Shown piece by piece: positions 1 to 10,307 of a stretch of 64,000 nt of DNA. The stretch covers positions 3,534,001 to 3,598,000 of the forward strand of contig NZ_CP009553.3 in NCBI RefSeq assembly GCF_000767615.3, read 5' to 3'. The translations under genes were made by a program, and so were the position numbers. Position 1 is the first letter of the stretch. The number at the start of each line of letters is the position of its first letter. The notes under the pieces were generated by a model. The model made no database searches. It was not told the origin of the DNA and saw only the letters and a program-made list of their open reading frames with translations. The stretch is from Pandoraea pnomenusa (GTDB lineage: Bacteria > Pseudomonadota > Gammaproteobacteria > Burkholderiales > Burkholderiaceae).

Positions 1-1
1 C

Positions 2-640
2 TCAGTCCGGGTTGGCCACCGGAACATCCGGGGCGCCGGGCACGGCAGTCTTCAGGAAGTGCTCGCGGTAATAGACCAGTTCGTCGATGGATTCGTGGAT
101 GTCGGCCAGCGCCGTGTGGGCGGCCCGCTTGGTGAAGCCCTTGTAGACCGTCGGTTCCCAGCGGCGGCACAGCTCCTTGAGCGTGCTGACGTCCAGGTTC
201 CGGTAATGGAAGAAGGCCTCGAGCCTGGGCATGTAACGCGCCATGAAGCGACGATCCTGGCAGATGGAGTTGCCGCACATCGGCGACTTGTTCGGCGGCA
301 CGTACCGGGACAGGAACTCGATCAGTTGGACTTCGGCCGACGCTTCGTCGATGGTCGATGCCTTCACGCGATCGATCAGGCCCGAGCGGCCGTGGGTCGA
401 CTTGTTCCAGTCGTCCATGCCATCGAGCACGGCGTCCGACTGATGAATGGCGAATACCGGCCCTTCGATGCGCCGCGTGAGCGCCGAATCGGTCACGACC
501 ACCGCAACTTCGATGATCCGGTCGCTGTCGGGCTGCAAACCGGTCATTTCCATATCGAGCCAGACCAAATTGAACTCGGCGCGCGCGAGCGTCGTTTCGG
601 CATCGGCGGGCGTGGGATTCTTGGATGGGATAACGGACAT
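2..640 (-). CDS. orn: Oligoribonuclease (3'-5' exoribonuclease)
   Basis: Degrades 2-5 nt RNA fragments to mononucleotides in the cytoplasm at the end of mRNA decay. The 212-residue protein has the DEDDh exonuclease signature: the D-M-E motif in [10 protein letters not shown] (about residues 27-36), and [10 protein letters not shown] near the C-terminus supplying the late catalytic His and Asp. I start it at MSVIPSK (ATG at 640). The open frame runs far upstream, but that part lies antisense to the protease gene. It is divergent from the M48 protease with about 100 bp between them. Length is normal for the family and the TGA stop falls within the first bases of the window. Confidence 0.95.
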   Translation of the reverse strand: MSVIPSKNPTPADAETTLARAEFNLVWLDMEMTGLQPDSDRIIEVAVVVTDSALTRRIEGPVFAIHQSDAVLDGMDDWNKSTHGRSGLIDRVKASTIDEASAEVQLIEFLSRYVPPNKSPMCGNSICQDRRFMARYMPRLEAFFHYRNLDVSTLKELCRRWEPTVYKGFTKRAAHTALADIHESIDELVYYREHFLKTAVPGAPDVPVANPD

Positions 641-742
641 GATCGGAAGACTCTGGAAAACAGATCGATGGACGACCGGCACGGCGCCTCGCCGGTCGAA
701 AGAACTTATAATTCTCGCATACTTCAGATTCCCCAAAAGCGC

Positions 743-1990
743 ATGTTCACTTATCTCTTCGTGATCTTCCTGCTGGCGATGGTCATGACCAAGCTCTGGC
801 TCGCGGCCCGTCAGGTCCGCCACGTGGTCGCCCATCGGGCGGCGGTACCCGAGCGGTTCGCCGACACGATCACGCTGACCGACCACCAGCGCGCGGCCGA
901 CTATACCGTGGCGCGCACGCGCCTGGGCATGGCGGAGATCTTCGCGCAGGCGGTACTGCTCGTGGCGTTCACGCTGCTGGGCGGGCTGAACCTGCTGCAT
1001 GCCGGCATCTCCGCGTGGCTCGGCGAAGGCTATGTCGGCCAGATCGCGCTGATCGCCGCCGTCCTGTTGATCTCCGGCATCGTGGACCTGCCGTTCACGT
1101 ATGTGCGACAGTTCGTCATCGAGCAGCGCTTCGGCTTCAACCGCATGTCGCTGGGTCTGTTCATTGCCGACATGCTCAAGGGCACGGCCGTCGGCGTGGT
1201 GCTCGGCCTGCCGCTGTTGTTCGTGGTGCTCTGGCTCATGGACCGCGCCGGCCCCATGTGGTGGCTGTACACGTGGGTCGTCTGGGTCGCCTTCAACCTC
1301 TTCGTCCAGTTCATCTTCCCGCACGTGATTGCGCCGATGTTCAACAAGTTCGAGCCGCTCACGGACGCCTCGCTGGCACAGCGCATCGAGGGCCTGATGA
1401 AGCGTTGCGGCTTTGCGGCGCGCGGTCTGTTCGTGATGGACGGATCGAAACGTTCGGCGCACGGCAACGCCTACTTCAGCGGATTCGGCCGAACCAAGCG
1501 CATCGTCTTCTTCGACACGTTGATCGAACGTCTGTCGCCGGCGGAGATCGAGGCGGTACTCGCTCACGAGCTCGGGCACTTCAAGCGTCGCCACATCACC
1601 AAGCGCCTGATCGTCGCCTTCGCCCTTTCGCTGGTGTTCCTGGCACTGCTGGGCTGGCTGACCGGTCGCACCTGGTTCTATACGGACCTCGGCGTAATGC
1701 CCTCGATGACCGGCAGCAACAACGCCCTGGCCCTGATCCTGTTCTTCCTCGTGCTGCCGGTGTTCGGCTTCTTCGCCAGTCCGCTGAACAGCCTGACTTC
1801 GCGCAAGCACGAGTTCGAGGCGGACGCCTTCGCCGCGAGCCAGACACAGGCCGGTGATCTGGTCAACGCGCTCGTGAAGCTGTATCAGGACAATGCGTCG
1901 ACGCTCACGCCCGACCCGGTCTACACCGCGTTCTACTATTCGCACCCCCCGGCGTCGCAACGCATCGACCGACTGCTGGGGCACGCATGA
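743..1990 (+). CDS. M48 family metallopeptidase (Ste24/CAAX-protease-like)
   Basis: Zinc membrane endopeptidase of the Ste24 type, 415 residues. Several hydrophobic segments are visible: the N-terminal [15 protein letters not shown] helix, two around residues 60-200, and two after the active site. The zinc motif is HELGH at residues 275-279, with the third ligand in the E-F-E-A-D motif near residue 359. In bacteria this family probably acts in membrane protein turnover; the substrate here is unknown. The ATG at 743 is the first start after the divergent promoter region. Its stop overlaps the rsgA start by 4 bp (ATGA), so the two are probably co-translated. Confidence 0.9.
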   Translation: MFTYLFVIFLLAMVMTKLWLAARQVRHVVAHRAAVPERFADTITLTDHQRAADYTVARTRLGMAEIFAQAVLLVAFTLLGGLNLLHAGISAWLGEGYVGQIALIAAVLLISGIVDLPFTYVRQFVIEQRFGFNRMSLGLFIADMLKGTAVGVVLGLPLLFVVLWLMDRAGPMWWLYTWVVWVAFNLFVQFIFPHVIAPMFNKFEPLTDASLAQRIEGLMKRCGFAARGLFVMDGSKRSAHGNAYFSGFGRTKRIVFFDTLIERLSPAEIEAVLAHELGHFKRRHITKRLIVAFALSLVFLALLGWLTGRTWFYTDLGVMPSMTGSNNALALILFFLVLPVFGFFASPLNSLTSRKHEFEADAFAASQTQAGDLVNALVKLYQDNASTLTPDPVYTAFYYSHPPASQRIDRLLGHA

Positions 1991-2928
1991 AGCGCGGGTT
2001 CAAGGGCAAGGCCTCGCCAGTCGAGACGACGGCGACGGAACGACGTCTCGGCCGTGTGGCGGCGGCTCACGGCCGCCACTATGTCGTGGAAGCGGATGAC
2101 GGCGAAACGGTGCTGTGCTTTCCGCGCGGCAAGAAGAGCGAAATCGCGGTCGGCGACGAAGTCGCCTGGGCACGCACGGGCGACCAGGGCGTGATCGAGG
2201 AAATTCTTCCGCGGCGCAATTTGCTCTATCGGTCGGACCAGTTCAAGAGCAAGCTCTTCGCGGCCAACATCGACCAGCTGGTCATCATGCTGGCGACCGA
2301 ACCGTACTTCAGCGAGGACCTGCTCGGCCGTGCACTGGTTGCCGCGGAGGCCAATGCGTTGCGTCCGCTGATCGTGCTCAACAAGACCGATGTGACGCTC
2401 GCGTTGCCCGCCGCACGCGAGCGTCTGGCGCCCTATCGCGCCCTCGGCTACGAGGTGCTCGAGTTATCCGTGCGCGCCGACCCGGAGACGGCAACAGCCC
2501 TGCTGCTGCCGCGCCTCGCGCACCAGGCGTCCCTGTTGCTTGGGCAATCGGGCATGGGGAAATCGAGCCTCGTCAACCTCCTCGTCCCCGATGCGGATGC
2601 CGCGACGCGCGAGATTTCCACCGTGCTCAATTCCGGCAAGCACACGACCACGTTCACCCGCATCTTTCATTTGCCGGACGGCGGATTGCTCATCGATTCG
2701 CCGGGCTTTCAGGAGTTCGGTCTGCACCACCTCAAGGAAGGCGCGCTGGAGCGGGCATTTCCCGAGTTCCGCCCGCTACTGACAGGATGCCGGTTCTACA
2801 ACTGCCATCACCTGAAAGAGCCCGGCTGCGCCATTCTCGAAGCGGTCGCCGACGGGCGAATCTCCGCGCAGCGCCACGCACTCTATGCACAACTGGTGCA
2901 CGAGTCGGAGCAGCAGATTCCCTATTGA
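1987..2928 (+). CDS. rsgA: Ribosome small subunit-dependent GTPase A
   Basis: Circularly permuted GTPase that helps late 30S subunit maturation in the cytoplasm. The 313-residue protein shows an N-terminal OB-type region, then the permuted order of G motifs: NKTD (G4) comes before the P-loop [10 protein letters not shown] (G1), and DSPGF (G3) follows. The C-terminal zinc site is visible as [15 protein letters not shown]. It overlaps the upstream protease gene by ATGA and is followed by a strong intrinsic terminator, so it ends a two-gene operon. Confidence 0.95.
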   Translation: MKRGFKGKASPVETTATERRLGRVAAAHGRHYVVEADDGETVLCFPRGKKSEIAVGDEVAWARTGDQGVIEEILPRRNLLYRSDQFKSKLFAANIDQLVIMLATEPYFSEDLLGRALVAAEANALRPLIVLNKTDVTLALPAARERLAPYRALGYEVLELSVRADPETATALLLPRLAHQASLLLGQSGMGKSSLVNLLVPDADAATREISTVLNSGKHTTTFTRIFHLPDGGLLIDSPGFQEFGLHHLKEGALERAFPEFRPLLTGCRFYNCHHLKEPGCAILEAVADGRISAQRHALYAQLVHESEQQIPY

Positions 2929-2983
2929 AACATCTCCGGATAGCGCTCCGGGTTGTGGACGGCCCTGTCGCCGCAGCAAAAAG

Positions 2984-3009
2984 AAAACCCCGCATTTGCG
3001 GGGTTTTTT
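2984..3009. terminator. Intrinsic terminator, bidirectional
   Basis: A run of A, then the stem CCCCGCA/TGCGGGG with a minimal loop, then six T. It lies between the convergent rsgA and cobD-like genes and can serve both. Confidence 0.85.
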
Positions 3010-3032
3010 GTCCGGTGCGGTGCTTATCCGGA

Positions 3033-3971
3033 TCAGCCAAGCCAAACGGCAAGCGTCAGCAGCAAAAGCAGCAGCATCCATAGCAGCACGGCGCGCCACA
3101 CGAGCCCCACGGCAGCCTGAAGCGTGCGAGGCGTACATTCGCTCCCCACCGGCAAGACCGCGTCGTCACCCTGATTGAGCGCGTCGACACTGGACACCTC
3201 CGCGAGCGGCCCGGTCAGCCGCGCACCGAGGGCGCCGCTGCCTGCCGCGAGCAGAATGCCTTCGTTTTCGTTAGGCCATTGCTTGGCATAGTGTCGCCAC
3301 GCGTAAATGGCGTCTTCGAAATTGCCGACGATGGCAAAGCCGATGGCAGTCAGGCGCGCCGGCACCCAGTCGATGACGTAGAACGCCTTTCGCGCAAACG
3401 CGCCGAATGCCGGGCTGCGATCTGGCGCCGGTTCGGTCCAGCGGCGCGACAGGTATTCGGCCAGGCGGTACAGCACCGCCCCCGCCGGCCCGATGGGCAT
3501 CAGGAACCAGAAGAACACGCCGAAGACATGCCGATGCGACGCGATAACCGCATGCAGCAGCGTGTGACGCACGATCTCGTCGACCGGCATGTCGACCGTG
3601 TCGATGCCGATCCATTGACGCAGGATCTCGCGCGCTTCATTCACATTGTCGTTGTTCAGCGCGACGTGAATGTCGGTGAAATAGTGGCTGAACTGACGAA
3701 ATCCCATCGTCAGATATACGATGAGAACGTTCCACGCGAAGCCGAGGAAAATGTTGACCCGCATGAGCAGGTAGTAGACCACGGCGACAACCAGGACGAA
3801 CGGCAGCACGACGACGAGCCACGCCAGCACGCCATGACGCGGTTGCCCGGCATCGAACGTTTGCGAAGTGTGCGTCGCGTGGGAGCGAATCAGGTTGTAG
3901 ACCGGGTTTTGCGTGGAGAGGGCACGCACCTGCTCGAGGATCAGCGCGAGGAGTACTGAAAAGAATGTCAT
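3033..3971 (-). CDS. CobD/CbiB family membrane protein
   Basis: 312-residue integral membrane protein resembling CobD/CbiB, the adenosylcobinamide-phosphate synthase family. The match is in features such as RQWIGIDT, HAVIASHRHVFGVFFWF and a C-terminal hydrophobic tail. Hydrophobic helices occur at about residues 50-75, 75-95, 160-180 and 290-312. No other cobalamin genes are nearby, so a cobalamin role is uncertain; betaproteobacterial relatives of this type are usually annotated only as CobD/CbiB family. Start at MTFFSVLLALIL gives a normal membrane N-terminus. Confidence 0.75.
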   Translation of the reverse strand: MTFFSVLLALILEQVRALSTQNPVYNLIRSHATHTSQTFDAGQPRHGVLAWLVVVLPFVLVVAVVYYLLMRVNIFLGFAWNVLIVYLTMGFRQFSHYFTDIHVALNNDNVNEAREILRQWIGIDTVDMPVDEIVRHTLLHAVIASHRHVFGVFFWFLMPIGPAGAVLYRLAEYLSRRWTEPAPDRSPAFGAFARKAFYVIDWVPARLTAIGFAIVGNFEDAIYAWRHYAKQWPNENEGILLAAGSGALGARLTGPLAEVSSVDALNQGDDAVLPVGSECTPRTLQAAVGLVWRAVLLWMLLLLLLTLAVWLG

Positions 3972-4106
3972 GCGTGCGATCAGATCATCGGACGGAATGG
4001 TGTAACGATAGCACAGCTAGCCGCGAATGCCCGTCCCATGCGGCTTGGCGACGCACAGCCCGGCAACTTCAGGCAGACAACCCGCGCAAACGCGTCGCAC
4101 GTCGCG

Positions 4107-4789
4107 TCAGGCCCGCAAAAGCTGATAGAAGTTTCGCAGCATGCCAGCCGTCGCGCCCCAGATGAAATACTCCCCCCGGCAGGCTTGGGATAGGGCATCG
4201 CGTAAAAACGTCGCTCCCCGACCTGGTAATGGAAGACACGAATCTGGTGGTGCGCCGGATCCATCAGGAATGCGAGCGGCACCTCGAAGATTTCGTCCAC
4301 CTCGCCGACGTCCGCCACCAGATCGAATGGCGGCTTGACCAGACCGACCACAGGCGCGACACGGAAACCGGTCCCCGTCACGTAATCTGGCAGACGCCCG
4401 ATCACTTCCACCGCCCGCGAATCCAGACCGATTTCCTCGCGCGATTCGCGCAAGGCCGTCGCGATCAACGACGGATCGTCGGGCTCGCGGCTGCCGCCCG
4501 GAAAGCTGACTTGTCCGGCATGTGTACTCAGGTGCTGCGTTCGGCGCGTGAGCAGCACGGTGGTGCCGTGCGGGCGCATGACGATCGGCACCAGCACAGC
4601 GGCGGCACGAGGCGTGAACAACGGCGGGGAAATCAACTCGATGTTGCCGGTCTCCGGCGTCCAGACCGGTGGACTGGCAAGACGGTCGCGCAACGCATCG
4701 GGAGTCAGCCGCTCCGCCGGCACCGGCTCACCCTCGCCCGTCGAGACGATGGGTAACGCTTCTGGATGCAGGATGAGAGGTGGCGCCAC
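4107..4789 (-). pseudogene. CoA pyrophosphatase (NUDIX), C-terminal frameshift
   Basis: NUDIX hydrolase of the CoA pyrophosphatase type. The family signatures GQVSFPGGSREPDD and ALRESREEIGLD are intact (about residues 91-122), so the catalytic core should fold. After YAMPYPKPAGG the frame shifts at a run of six G (C on the plus strand, 4172-4177). With seven G the protein would read GEYFIWGATAGMLRNFYQLL and stop at 4107, as family members do. As sequenced, translation runs on to 3980 with an unrelated Cys/Arg-rich tail (269 residues in total). This is either a real recent frameshift or a homopolymer sequencing error. Confidence 0.8.
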
Positions 4790-4944
4790 GTAGACCTTTG
4801 AAAGATGAGCAACGTCGCTATTCTAGCGAGGAAGCAAAAAATGCGTGCACGCGAAGAAAATGCCAATTGCATGGCAATTCCTCGCATACCCCCGTCATGA
4901 CGCAGCGCCGCATCAACGCAATGTCTCAATGTCGGGCCCACGAC

Positions 4945-4972
4945 GAAAAAAGCACCCCGAAGGGTGCTTTTT
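4945..4972. terminator. Intrinsic terminator after rplS
   Basis: GAAAAAAGCACCC-CGA-GGGTGCTTTTT: a GC stem flanked by A and T tracts, so it can act on both strands. It ends the rpsP-rimM-trmD-rplS operon. Confidence 0.85.
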
Positions 4973-5028
4973 CCATGCGGCTTTGGCTGCGCCCGACCAC
5001 GAGGTTGCCGGGCGTAGCGGCGTCCGGC

Positions 5029-5415
5029 TTACTCGGCGGCAGCAGGCTTGCTCTTGAACGAGAGCTTTTCCTTGATACGTGCCGACTTGCCCGAACGCTC
5101 GCGCAGGTAGTACAGCTTGGCGCGACGAACGTCACCACGACGCTTGACTTCGATGCTGGCGATCAGCGGCGAGTACGTTTGGAACGTACGCTCAACGCCT
5201 TCACCCGACGAAATCTTGCGCACGATGAAGCCCGAGTTCAGGCCACGGTTACGCTTGGCGATCACAACGCCTTCGTATGCCTGAACGCGCTTGCGGTTAC
5301 CTTCAACCACGTTCACGTTGACGATCACGGTGTCGCCCGGGGCGAATTCGGGGATCGTCTTGTTCGCGGTCAAACGCGCGATTTCTTCCTGCTCGATCTT
5401 GGCGATCAGATTCAT
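5029..5415 (-). CDS. rplS: 50S ribosomal protein L19
   Basis: 128-residue ribosomal protein at the 30S-50S interface. It starts [15 protein letters not shown] and carries the L19 signatures [18 protein letters not shown] and [17 protein letters not shown]. It is the last gene of the operon after trmD, about 100 bp downstream of it, and precedes an intrinsic terminator. Confidence 0.97.
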   Translation of the reverse strand: MNLIAKIEQEEIARLTANKTIPEFAPGDTVIVNVNVVEGNRKRVQAYEGVVIAKRNRGLNSGFIVRKISSGEGVERTFQTYSPLIASIEVKRRGDVRRAKLYYLRERSGKSARIKEKLSFKSKPAAAE

Positions 5416-5519
5416 TTACCACTCCTAGTGCCATCGTATCGGCGTTCCATACCGGCAATGCCGGCCCCGACAGAGGATGGGTTCAAACCGAATGCCGTCC
5501 CCATGACGACACCCGCTGC

Positions 5520-6299
5520 CTAGCCGGCCGACGCATCATTCGCATCGGCCTTCAGGCTTGCAAGCCATGCCTCATCGGCACGACTCAACAATCCGTTGGC
5601 ACGCGCGCTCTCGATCAGGTCGGGGCGTTTGCGCCAGGTATTGGTCAACGCCTCGCGGCGCCGCCACTTCTCGATCTCGGCATGGTGCCCGCCCAGTAAC
5701 ACATCGGGCACCCGCACACCTTCGTACTCTTCCGGACGCGTGTAGTGCGGACAATCCAGCAAGCCGTTGACGAAACTATCCTGCTGCGCCGACTGCTCGT
5801 CGTTCAGTGCGCCCGGCAGGAGCCGGATCACCGAATCCATCAGCGCCATCGCAGGCAGCTCACCGCCGGACAGCACGAAGTCGCCGACGCTGACTTCCTC
5901 GTCCACCACACGATCGATCAAACGCTGATCGATGGCTTCGTAACGTCCGCAAAGCAGGATCAGTCCCTGCTCCTGCTCGCTGAACTCGACTACGCGACGA
6001 TGCGTCAGCGGCTTGCCCTGCGGCGACATCAGCAGCACCCGCGCCCGCGGTACGCCGGCTTCGGCTTGCGCGGCCTTCGCGGCGGCGATCGCATCATCGA
6101 GCGGCTTGGCCAGCATCACCATGCCGGGGCCGCCGCCATAGGGCCGATCGTCGATCGTGCGGTAATTGTTGTGCGTGAAATCACGCGGATTCCAAAACCG
6201 CAGACCGTAGCGCGACTGCTTCAGCGCCCGGCTGGTGACGCCCCAGTCGGTCAGCGCCCGAAACATCTCGGGAAAGAGCGTGACGACGTCAAACTGCAT
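5520..6299 (-). CDS. trmD: tRNA (guanine-N1)-methyltransferase
   Basis: Methylates G37 of tRNAs with S-adenosylmethionine, preventing +1 frameshifting. The 259-residue SPOUT protein begins [13 protein letters not shown]. It has the trefoil-knot motifs [22 protein letters not shown] and [17 protein letters not shown]. It lies in the conserved order between rimM and rplS. Confidence 0.97.
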   Translation of the reverse strand: MQFDVVTLFPEMFRALTDWGVTSRALKQSRYGLRFWNPRDFTHNNYRTIDDRPYGGGPGMVMLAKPLDDAIAAAKAAQAEAGVPRARVLLMSPQGKPLTHRRVVEFSEQEQGLILLCGRYEAIDQRLIDRVVDEEVSVGDFVLSGGELPAMALMDSVIRLLPGALNDEQSAQQDSFVNGLLDCPHYTRPEEYEGVRVPDVLLGGHHAEIEKWRRREALTNTWRKRPDLIESARANGLLSRADEAWLASLKADANDASAG

Positions 6300-6359
6300 C
6301 AGACCGGTTCCGTCCAGAGTTGCCCGGACGCAACTGCGGCCGGGCGATCAATCGGTAAT

Positions 6360-7010
6360 TCAGTAATCGAGACCCCAGTCGACCACGATGCGCCCCGCGT
6401 CGACATCCACGGTCTGCACATACTGGCCGACGAACGGGATCAGACGCTCGGCAGTCTTCGCCGGTTTGTCGTCGGCGGCCGGACTCTCATAGGCGACCCG
6501 CAACACCGTGTGCACGCCGTTGTCGAGCAACCCGACGACCTTGCCAAGCGATTCGTCCTGCAAATTCGTGACCTGGGCGCCGATCAGGTCGACCCAGTAA
6601 AACTCGTCGTCGCCCGCACTCGGAAATGCACTGCGCGGCACCCAGACCTGAAGCCCCTTGAGCGCTTCGGCAGCCGTCCGGTTGTCGCTGCCGCGAAGCT
6701 GCGCGACGACGGTTCCGGAGTGCGCCCGGCTAAACATCACATCGGCCTTCGTATAGGTCGATTCGCCGGGGCGGCGAAAATACCAGCAATCCGCGGACAA
6801 CAGGCTCTCGCCCTCGCCCGTATGCGGCTGCACCTTGATCCAGCCGCGAATGCCATAGGCGTCGCCGATGTAACCCAGCTCGACGAGATCGTCGGGCGCG
6901 TCGGTCACCGGGGCAAGCACCTGTTCGGCGCGTGTGCCGGCGGCACGTCGTGCCTCGGCACCGATTTTCAGCGGTACGCGCTCTCGCGCGGGTCGGGCAG
7001 AACGAACCAT
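6360..7010 (-). CDS. rimM: Ribosome maturation factor RimM
   Basis: Assists 30S head assembly by binding S19. The RimM N-domain motif LVELGYIGDAYGIRGWIKV begins about 35 residues in, and the PRC-barrel C-domain shows EFYWVDLIGAQV. I chose the ATG at 7010 (MVRSARPARE). An in-frame GTG at 7037 would add nine residues and cannot be excluded. The Ala/Arg-rich leader before the conserved domain varies within this family. It sits between rpsP and trmD as usual. Confidence 0.92.
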   Translation of the reverse strand: MVRSARPARERVPLKIGAEARRAAGTRAEQVLAPVTDAPDDLVELGYIGDAYGIRGWIKVQPHTGEGESLLSADCWYFRRPGESTYTKADVMFSRAHSGTVVAQLRGSDNRTAAEALKGLQVWVPRSAFPSAGDDEFYWVDLIGAQVTNLQDESLGKVVGLLDNGVHTVLRVAYESPAADDKPAKTAERLIPFVGQYVQTVDVDAGRIVVDWGLDY

Positions 7011-7138
7011 GCCAATCCAACGTTGTGACGAACACACGGCGATGCCCGCTCCGGATCACTCGGGAGCAGGCACCGCCGTTCAATTCTCATGCCATCGGCA
7101 CGCCGACAGCAATGCGTACAGCTTGATCAGCGCAACGC

Positions 7139-7390
7139 TCAGGCAGCAGCCTTGGCGCCTTGCTTGATCAGACGAGCCACGGTCGGCGACAGTTGTGCGC
7201 CAACGCCTTGCCAGTACGTCAGACGGTCCTGAGCAATACGCAGACCTTCCGTGCCTTCGGCAGCGACCGGGTTGTAGAAGCCAATACGCTCGATGAAGCG
7301 GCCATCGCGACGATTACGCGAGTCGGTTGCAACGATGTTGTAGAACGGGCGCTTCTTCGCGCCGCCGCGAGCAAGGCGGATAACGACCAT
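7139..7390 (-). CDS. rpsP: 30S ribosomal protein S16
   Basis: 83-residue S16 starting [17 protein letters not shown], with the family motif [13 protein letters not shown]. The longer open frame upstream is ignored because the conserved N-terminus begins exactly at the ATG at 7390. It is the first gene of the rpsP-rimM-trmD-rplS operon, so the operon promoter should lie just upstream, in 7391-7580. Confidence 0.97.
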   Translation of the reverse strand: MVVIRLARGGAKKRPFYNIVATDSRNRRDGRFIERIGFYNPVAAEGTEGLRIAQDRLTYWQGVGAQLSPTVARLIKQGAKAAA

Positions 7391-7613
7391 GATAAATCCT
7401 TGTGAATCCAGAAGTGTTCGGACAGAAAACGCGTGATTATAGCGCAAAACCCTCGTCAAAACAAACACTTCCCCAGGCACCGGACGCCCGGCGCCCAGCC
7501 CCGTCCCGATTGGGCGCGTCGCGCGCTCCCCCCAGGGCCCTTGGGACGGCGATGCTGGCCGCCGCAGGCGCTGGTCTACAATGCATCCATCCTTTGAGCG
7601 AAGCGAGTCCGGC

Positions 7614-8828
7614 ATGCGACGAATTCCCGATGGACGGCACCGCGTCCGGCGCACCCCGACGGCGACATGGCTGGCACGGCTTGCAGGGCAGATCGCCGGA
7701 CGCGTCCGCCACGCATCCCCGACCTATCTATTGGCCAGTGTCATATTCGCGCTGGCCCCCTCGCTTTCGAACGCTCGCGACGCCCTCCCCATCGAACGTC
7801 TGGCCCTCCCACCGGGTTTTTACGTCGAGGTGCTCTCCGATCAGGTTCCCGGAGCGCGCGGCATGTCGCTCGGACCGAAGGGCACGCTCTTCGTCGGCAG
7901 CCGAGGACAAGGCAAGGTGTACGCCATCACACTCGATCCGTCGCGCGCCTATGCTGCCAAGGTCAGGACCATCGCCTCGGGACTGAACATGCCCGTGGGC
8001 GTCGCCATGCGCAATGGCGCGCTGTATGTCTCTGCGGTGTCACGCATCCTCAAGTTCGACGACATCGAAAATCGCCTCGACAATCCGCCGAAGCCGGTGG
8101 TTGTCTTCGACAAGTTGCCGACCGACACCCACCATGGATGGCGCTATATCGCCTTTGGCCCGGATAAACGCCTGTATGTCGGCGTCGGTGCGCCGTGCAA
8201 CAGTTGCAGGCGCGACGAGAACCGCTACGCCATGATCGGCAGTATGAAACCGGATGGCAGCGACTGGCGGGTCATTGCCCGTGGCGTACGCAATACCGTG
8301 GGCTTCGACTGGCAACCCGGCACGAACACGCTCTGGTTCACCGACAACGGCCGCGATGAAATGGGCGACGATGTCCCGGACGACGAACTGAACCGGCTCA
8401 CGCGCGCCGGCGAGCATTTCGGCTATCCATACTGTCATGCGGGGGATGTCGCCGATCCCGAATTCGGACGCATGAGAACGTGTGAGGCCTTCACTCCGCC
8501 GATGGCCAGACTGGGGCCGCATGTGGCCGCCCTCGGCATGCGCTTCTATACAGGCAGGCAATTCCCGGAGAACTATCGCGGCAGTATTTTCATCGCGGAA
8601 CACGGCTCATGGAATCGAAGCCGCAAGGTGGGCTATCGCGTCGTACGCGTGGTGCTCGACGCCAGGGGCGCCGTCACGAAACAAGAGGTGTTCGCGCAAG
8701 GCTGGCTGGCAGACGACGACACCGTCTGGGGCCGCCCGGTTGGCCTTCTGACGTTGCCCGACGGTTCGCTGCTGATCAGCGACGACTACGCCGGCGCGAT
8801 CTACCGCATCACCTACCGAAAGCCATGA
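7614..8828 (+). CDS. PQQ-type sugar/sorbosone dehydrogenase, exported
   Basis: About 404 residues, resembling the sorbosone/soluble glucose dehydrogenase beta-propeller family that uses PQQ. After a basic, hydrophobic N-terminus ([16 protein letters not shown], a likely signal peptide ending near SNARDA) come propeller-type motifs. These include [56 protein letters not shown] and [12 protein letters not shown]. The CNSC pair near residue 200 is seen in some homologues. The substrate cannot be read from sequence. The ATG at 7614 is preferred; an in-frame ATG at 7581 would put 11 extra residues before the export signal. Confidence 0.8.
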   Translation: MRRIPDGRHRVRRTPTATWLARLAGQIAGRVRHASPTYLLASVIFALAPSLSNARDALPIERLALPPGFYVEVLSDQVPGARGMSLGPKGTLFVGSRGQGKVYAITLDPSRAYAAKVRTIASGLNMPVGVAMRNGALYVSAVSRILKFDDIENRLDNPPKPVVVFDKLPTDTHHGWRYIAFGPDKRLYVGVGAPCNSCRRDENRYAMIGSMKPDGSDWRVIARGVRNTVGFDWQPGTNTLWFTDNGRDEMGDDVPDDELNRLTRAGEHFGYPYCHAGDVADPEFGRMRTCEAFTPPMARLGPHVAALGMRFYTGRQFPENYRGSIFIAEHGSWNRSRKVGYRVVRVVLDARGAVTKQEVFAQGWLADDDTVWGRPVGLLTLPDGSLLISDDYAGAIYRITYRKP

Positions 8829-8890
8829 GGTGCCCGGATGACGAACCATCGACATGCCCGCCGCTTGCGGCAAAACGGCCACGAAGGAAC

Positions 8891-8912
8891 TGACCCGCCC
8901 CCGGGCGGGTCA
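8891..8912. terminator. GC hairpin, possible terminator
   Basis: TGACCCGCC-CCC-GGCGGGTCA-like perfect inverted repeat about 60 bp after the dehydrogenase stop. It has no T tract, so a terminator role is only suggested by position. Confidence 0.4.
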
Positions 8913-9014
8913 ACGATTCACGGTACTCACGGCGCCGTTCGGACCTGCCACGCGCGGTCCATCGTGACCGCTTCGCCGTTCCTGCCCTCCGCGCAACCAC
9001 TCCCATACAAAATC

Positions 9015-9830
9015 ATGAACCAACGCCGACTCTCGCTCCTGCCCTCCTCGTTCGCGACCTATCTGGCCACCCTGCTGGTGCCTGCCGCCCTGCTGGCCGG
9101 CTGCGCGGCGCCCTCCGGCGGCGGCGGCGCCAATCCGGCAGCGGAACCGTCCGGCGGCACCGCAGCCGCCACCACCGCCGCCGATCTGATCGGCACGTGG
9201 CAACTCACGAAATGGGAAGGCCCGACCAACCTCCCGAGCCTGCCGGAAGGCCGCATGATCAACCTGACGTTCAATGACAAGGGCGCCTTTTCCGGCACTG
9301 GCGGCTGCAACCGCATTTTCGGGCAGTACAAGGTCGGGCCCGGCAATGGCCAATTGACGATCCAGGCGCCGGCTTCGACCCGAATGGCCTGCCAGGATTC
9401 GATGACGTTCGAAGACCGTTATCTGAAGACCCTGCCCACGGTCACGACGTTTGAGCGGCGCGGCACGCAGCTGACGCTGGCCACCACGAACGGCGAAAAG
9501 CTCACTTACGCATCCCAGACGCTGCTCAATCGCACCGTCGCGGGCGCGGGCGGCGCAGCCAGGACCGAAGACCGCGTGCTCGACGTCGACTCGCAAATGG
9601 CCGACTGCGTCGGCGTCGCGCCACGCAAGTGCCTGCGGGTGCGCAACGCCGACGATTCGCGCAATTCGCCCTGGGAACTGTGGTACGCCCACATCGATGG
9701 ATTCGACTGGAAGCCGGGCGTAGAATACCGCGTGAAAATCCACGGCGAACCCGTCGTCAATCCGCCCGCCGACGCTTCGAACATGCGCTGGACGCTGGTC
9801 GAAGTCATCCGCGAAACGCCTGCCCGATAA
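9015..9830 (+). CDS. META and DUF4377 domain lipoprotein
   Basis: About 271 residues. The N-terminus has a signal peptide ending in a lipobox, LLAGC (Cys near residue 33), so it is probably a lipoprotein. A META domain (HslJ-like) follows: LIGTWQLTKWEG, then NKGAFSGTGGCNRIFG-type sequence, at about residues 60-165. The C-terminal DUF4377-like region contains VDCVGV-type, RKCLRVR and YRVKIHGEPV motifs. Such proteins are linked to heat or drug stress; no activity is known. The start is the ATG before the signal peptide. It is 9 bp from the TM2 gene, so probably co-transcribed. Confidence 0.82.
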   Translation: MNQRRLSLLPSSFATYLATLLVPAALLAGCAAPSGGGGANPAAEPSGGTAAATTAADLIGTWQLTKWEGPTNLPSLPEGRMINLTFNDKGAFSGTGGCNRIFGQYKVGPGNGQLTIQAPASTRMACQDSMTFEDRYLKTLPTVTTFERRGTQLTLATTNGEKLTYASQTLLNRTVAGAGGAARTEDRVLDVDSQMADCVGVAPRKCLRVRNADDSRNSPWELWYAHIDGFDWKPGVEYRVKIHGEPVVNPPADASNMRWTLVEVIRETPAR

Positions 9831-9839
9831 CCATTCCAA

Positions 9840-10289
9840 ATGAACGCAGTCGCTTATAAATCCAAAACCCTGACCGCCGGCCTGGCGATGCTGTTCGGCA
9901 CGCTCGGCCTGCATCGCTTCTATTTGTACGGTCTGCGCGATCGCTTCGGCTGGGCTCATATCGCGGGATCGGCGTGCGGTGTCGCCGGCTGGGGGCTTTT
10001 GGTCACGAGCGAGCTGCGTTCTCCCGCGGGCTGGGCACTGACGATCCTGGGCGCGATTTCGCTGTTCTCGGCGTTCCTCGCCGCCATCGTCTACGGACTT
10101 CGTCCGGACGAACGGTGGAACGCCCAGTTCAATACCGGCACCCCACTGAAGTCTCGTTCGGGATGGACGGCCGTCATCATCGTTGCCGTCTCGCTTTTCG
10201 TGGGGGCGATGCTCATGATGGTCGGATTTGCTGTCGCGTTCCAGACCTACTTTGAAACGCACGACACGCCGAACCGCCTCTCGCAGTAA
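9840..10289 (+). CDS. TM2 domain-containing membrane protein
   Basis: 149-residue membrane protein. The N-terminal TM2 domain is recognisable: KTLTAGLAMLFGTLGLHRFYLYG, the Gly-x-His-x-Phe-Tyr-x-Gly pattern. A second hairpin (AHIAGSACGVAGWGLL) and two further hydrophobic stretches follow (ALTILGAISLFSAFLAAIVYG and AVIIVAVSLFVGAMLMMVGFAV). Role unknown. It follows the lipoprotein gene closely and precedes the DUF2520 gene by 18 bp, suggesting one operon. Confidence 0.8.
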   Translation: MNAVAYKSKTLTAGLAMLFGTLGLHRFYLYGLRDRFGWAHIAGSACGVAGWGLLVTSELRSPAGWALTILGAISLFSAFLAAIVYGLRPDERWNAQFNTGTPLKSRSGWTAVIIVAVSLFVGAMLMMVGFAVAFQTYFETHDTPNRLSQ

Positions 10290-10307
10290 CTTACGCAACC
10301 GCCCAAC

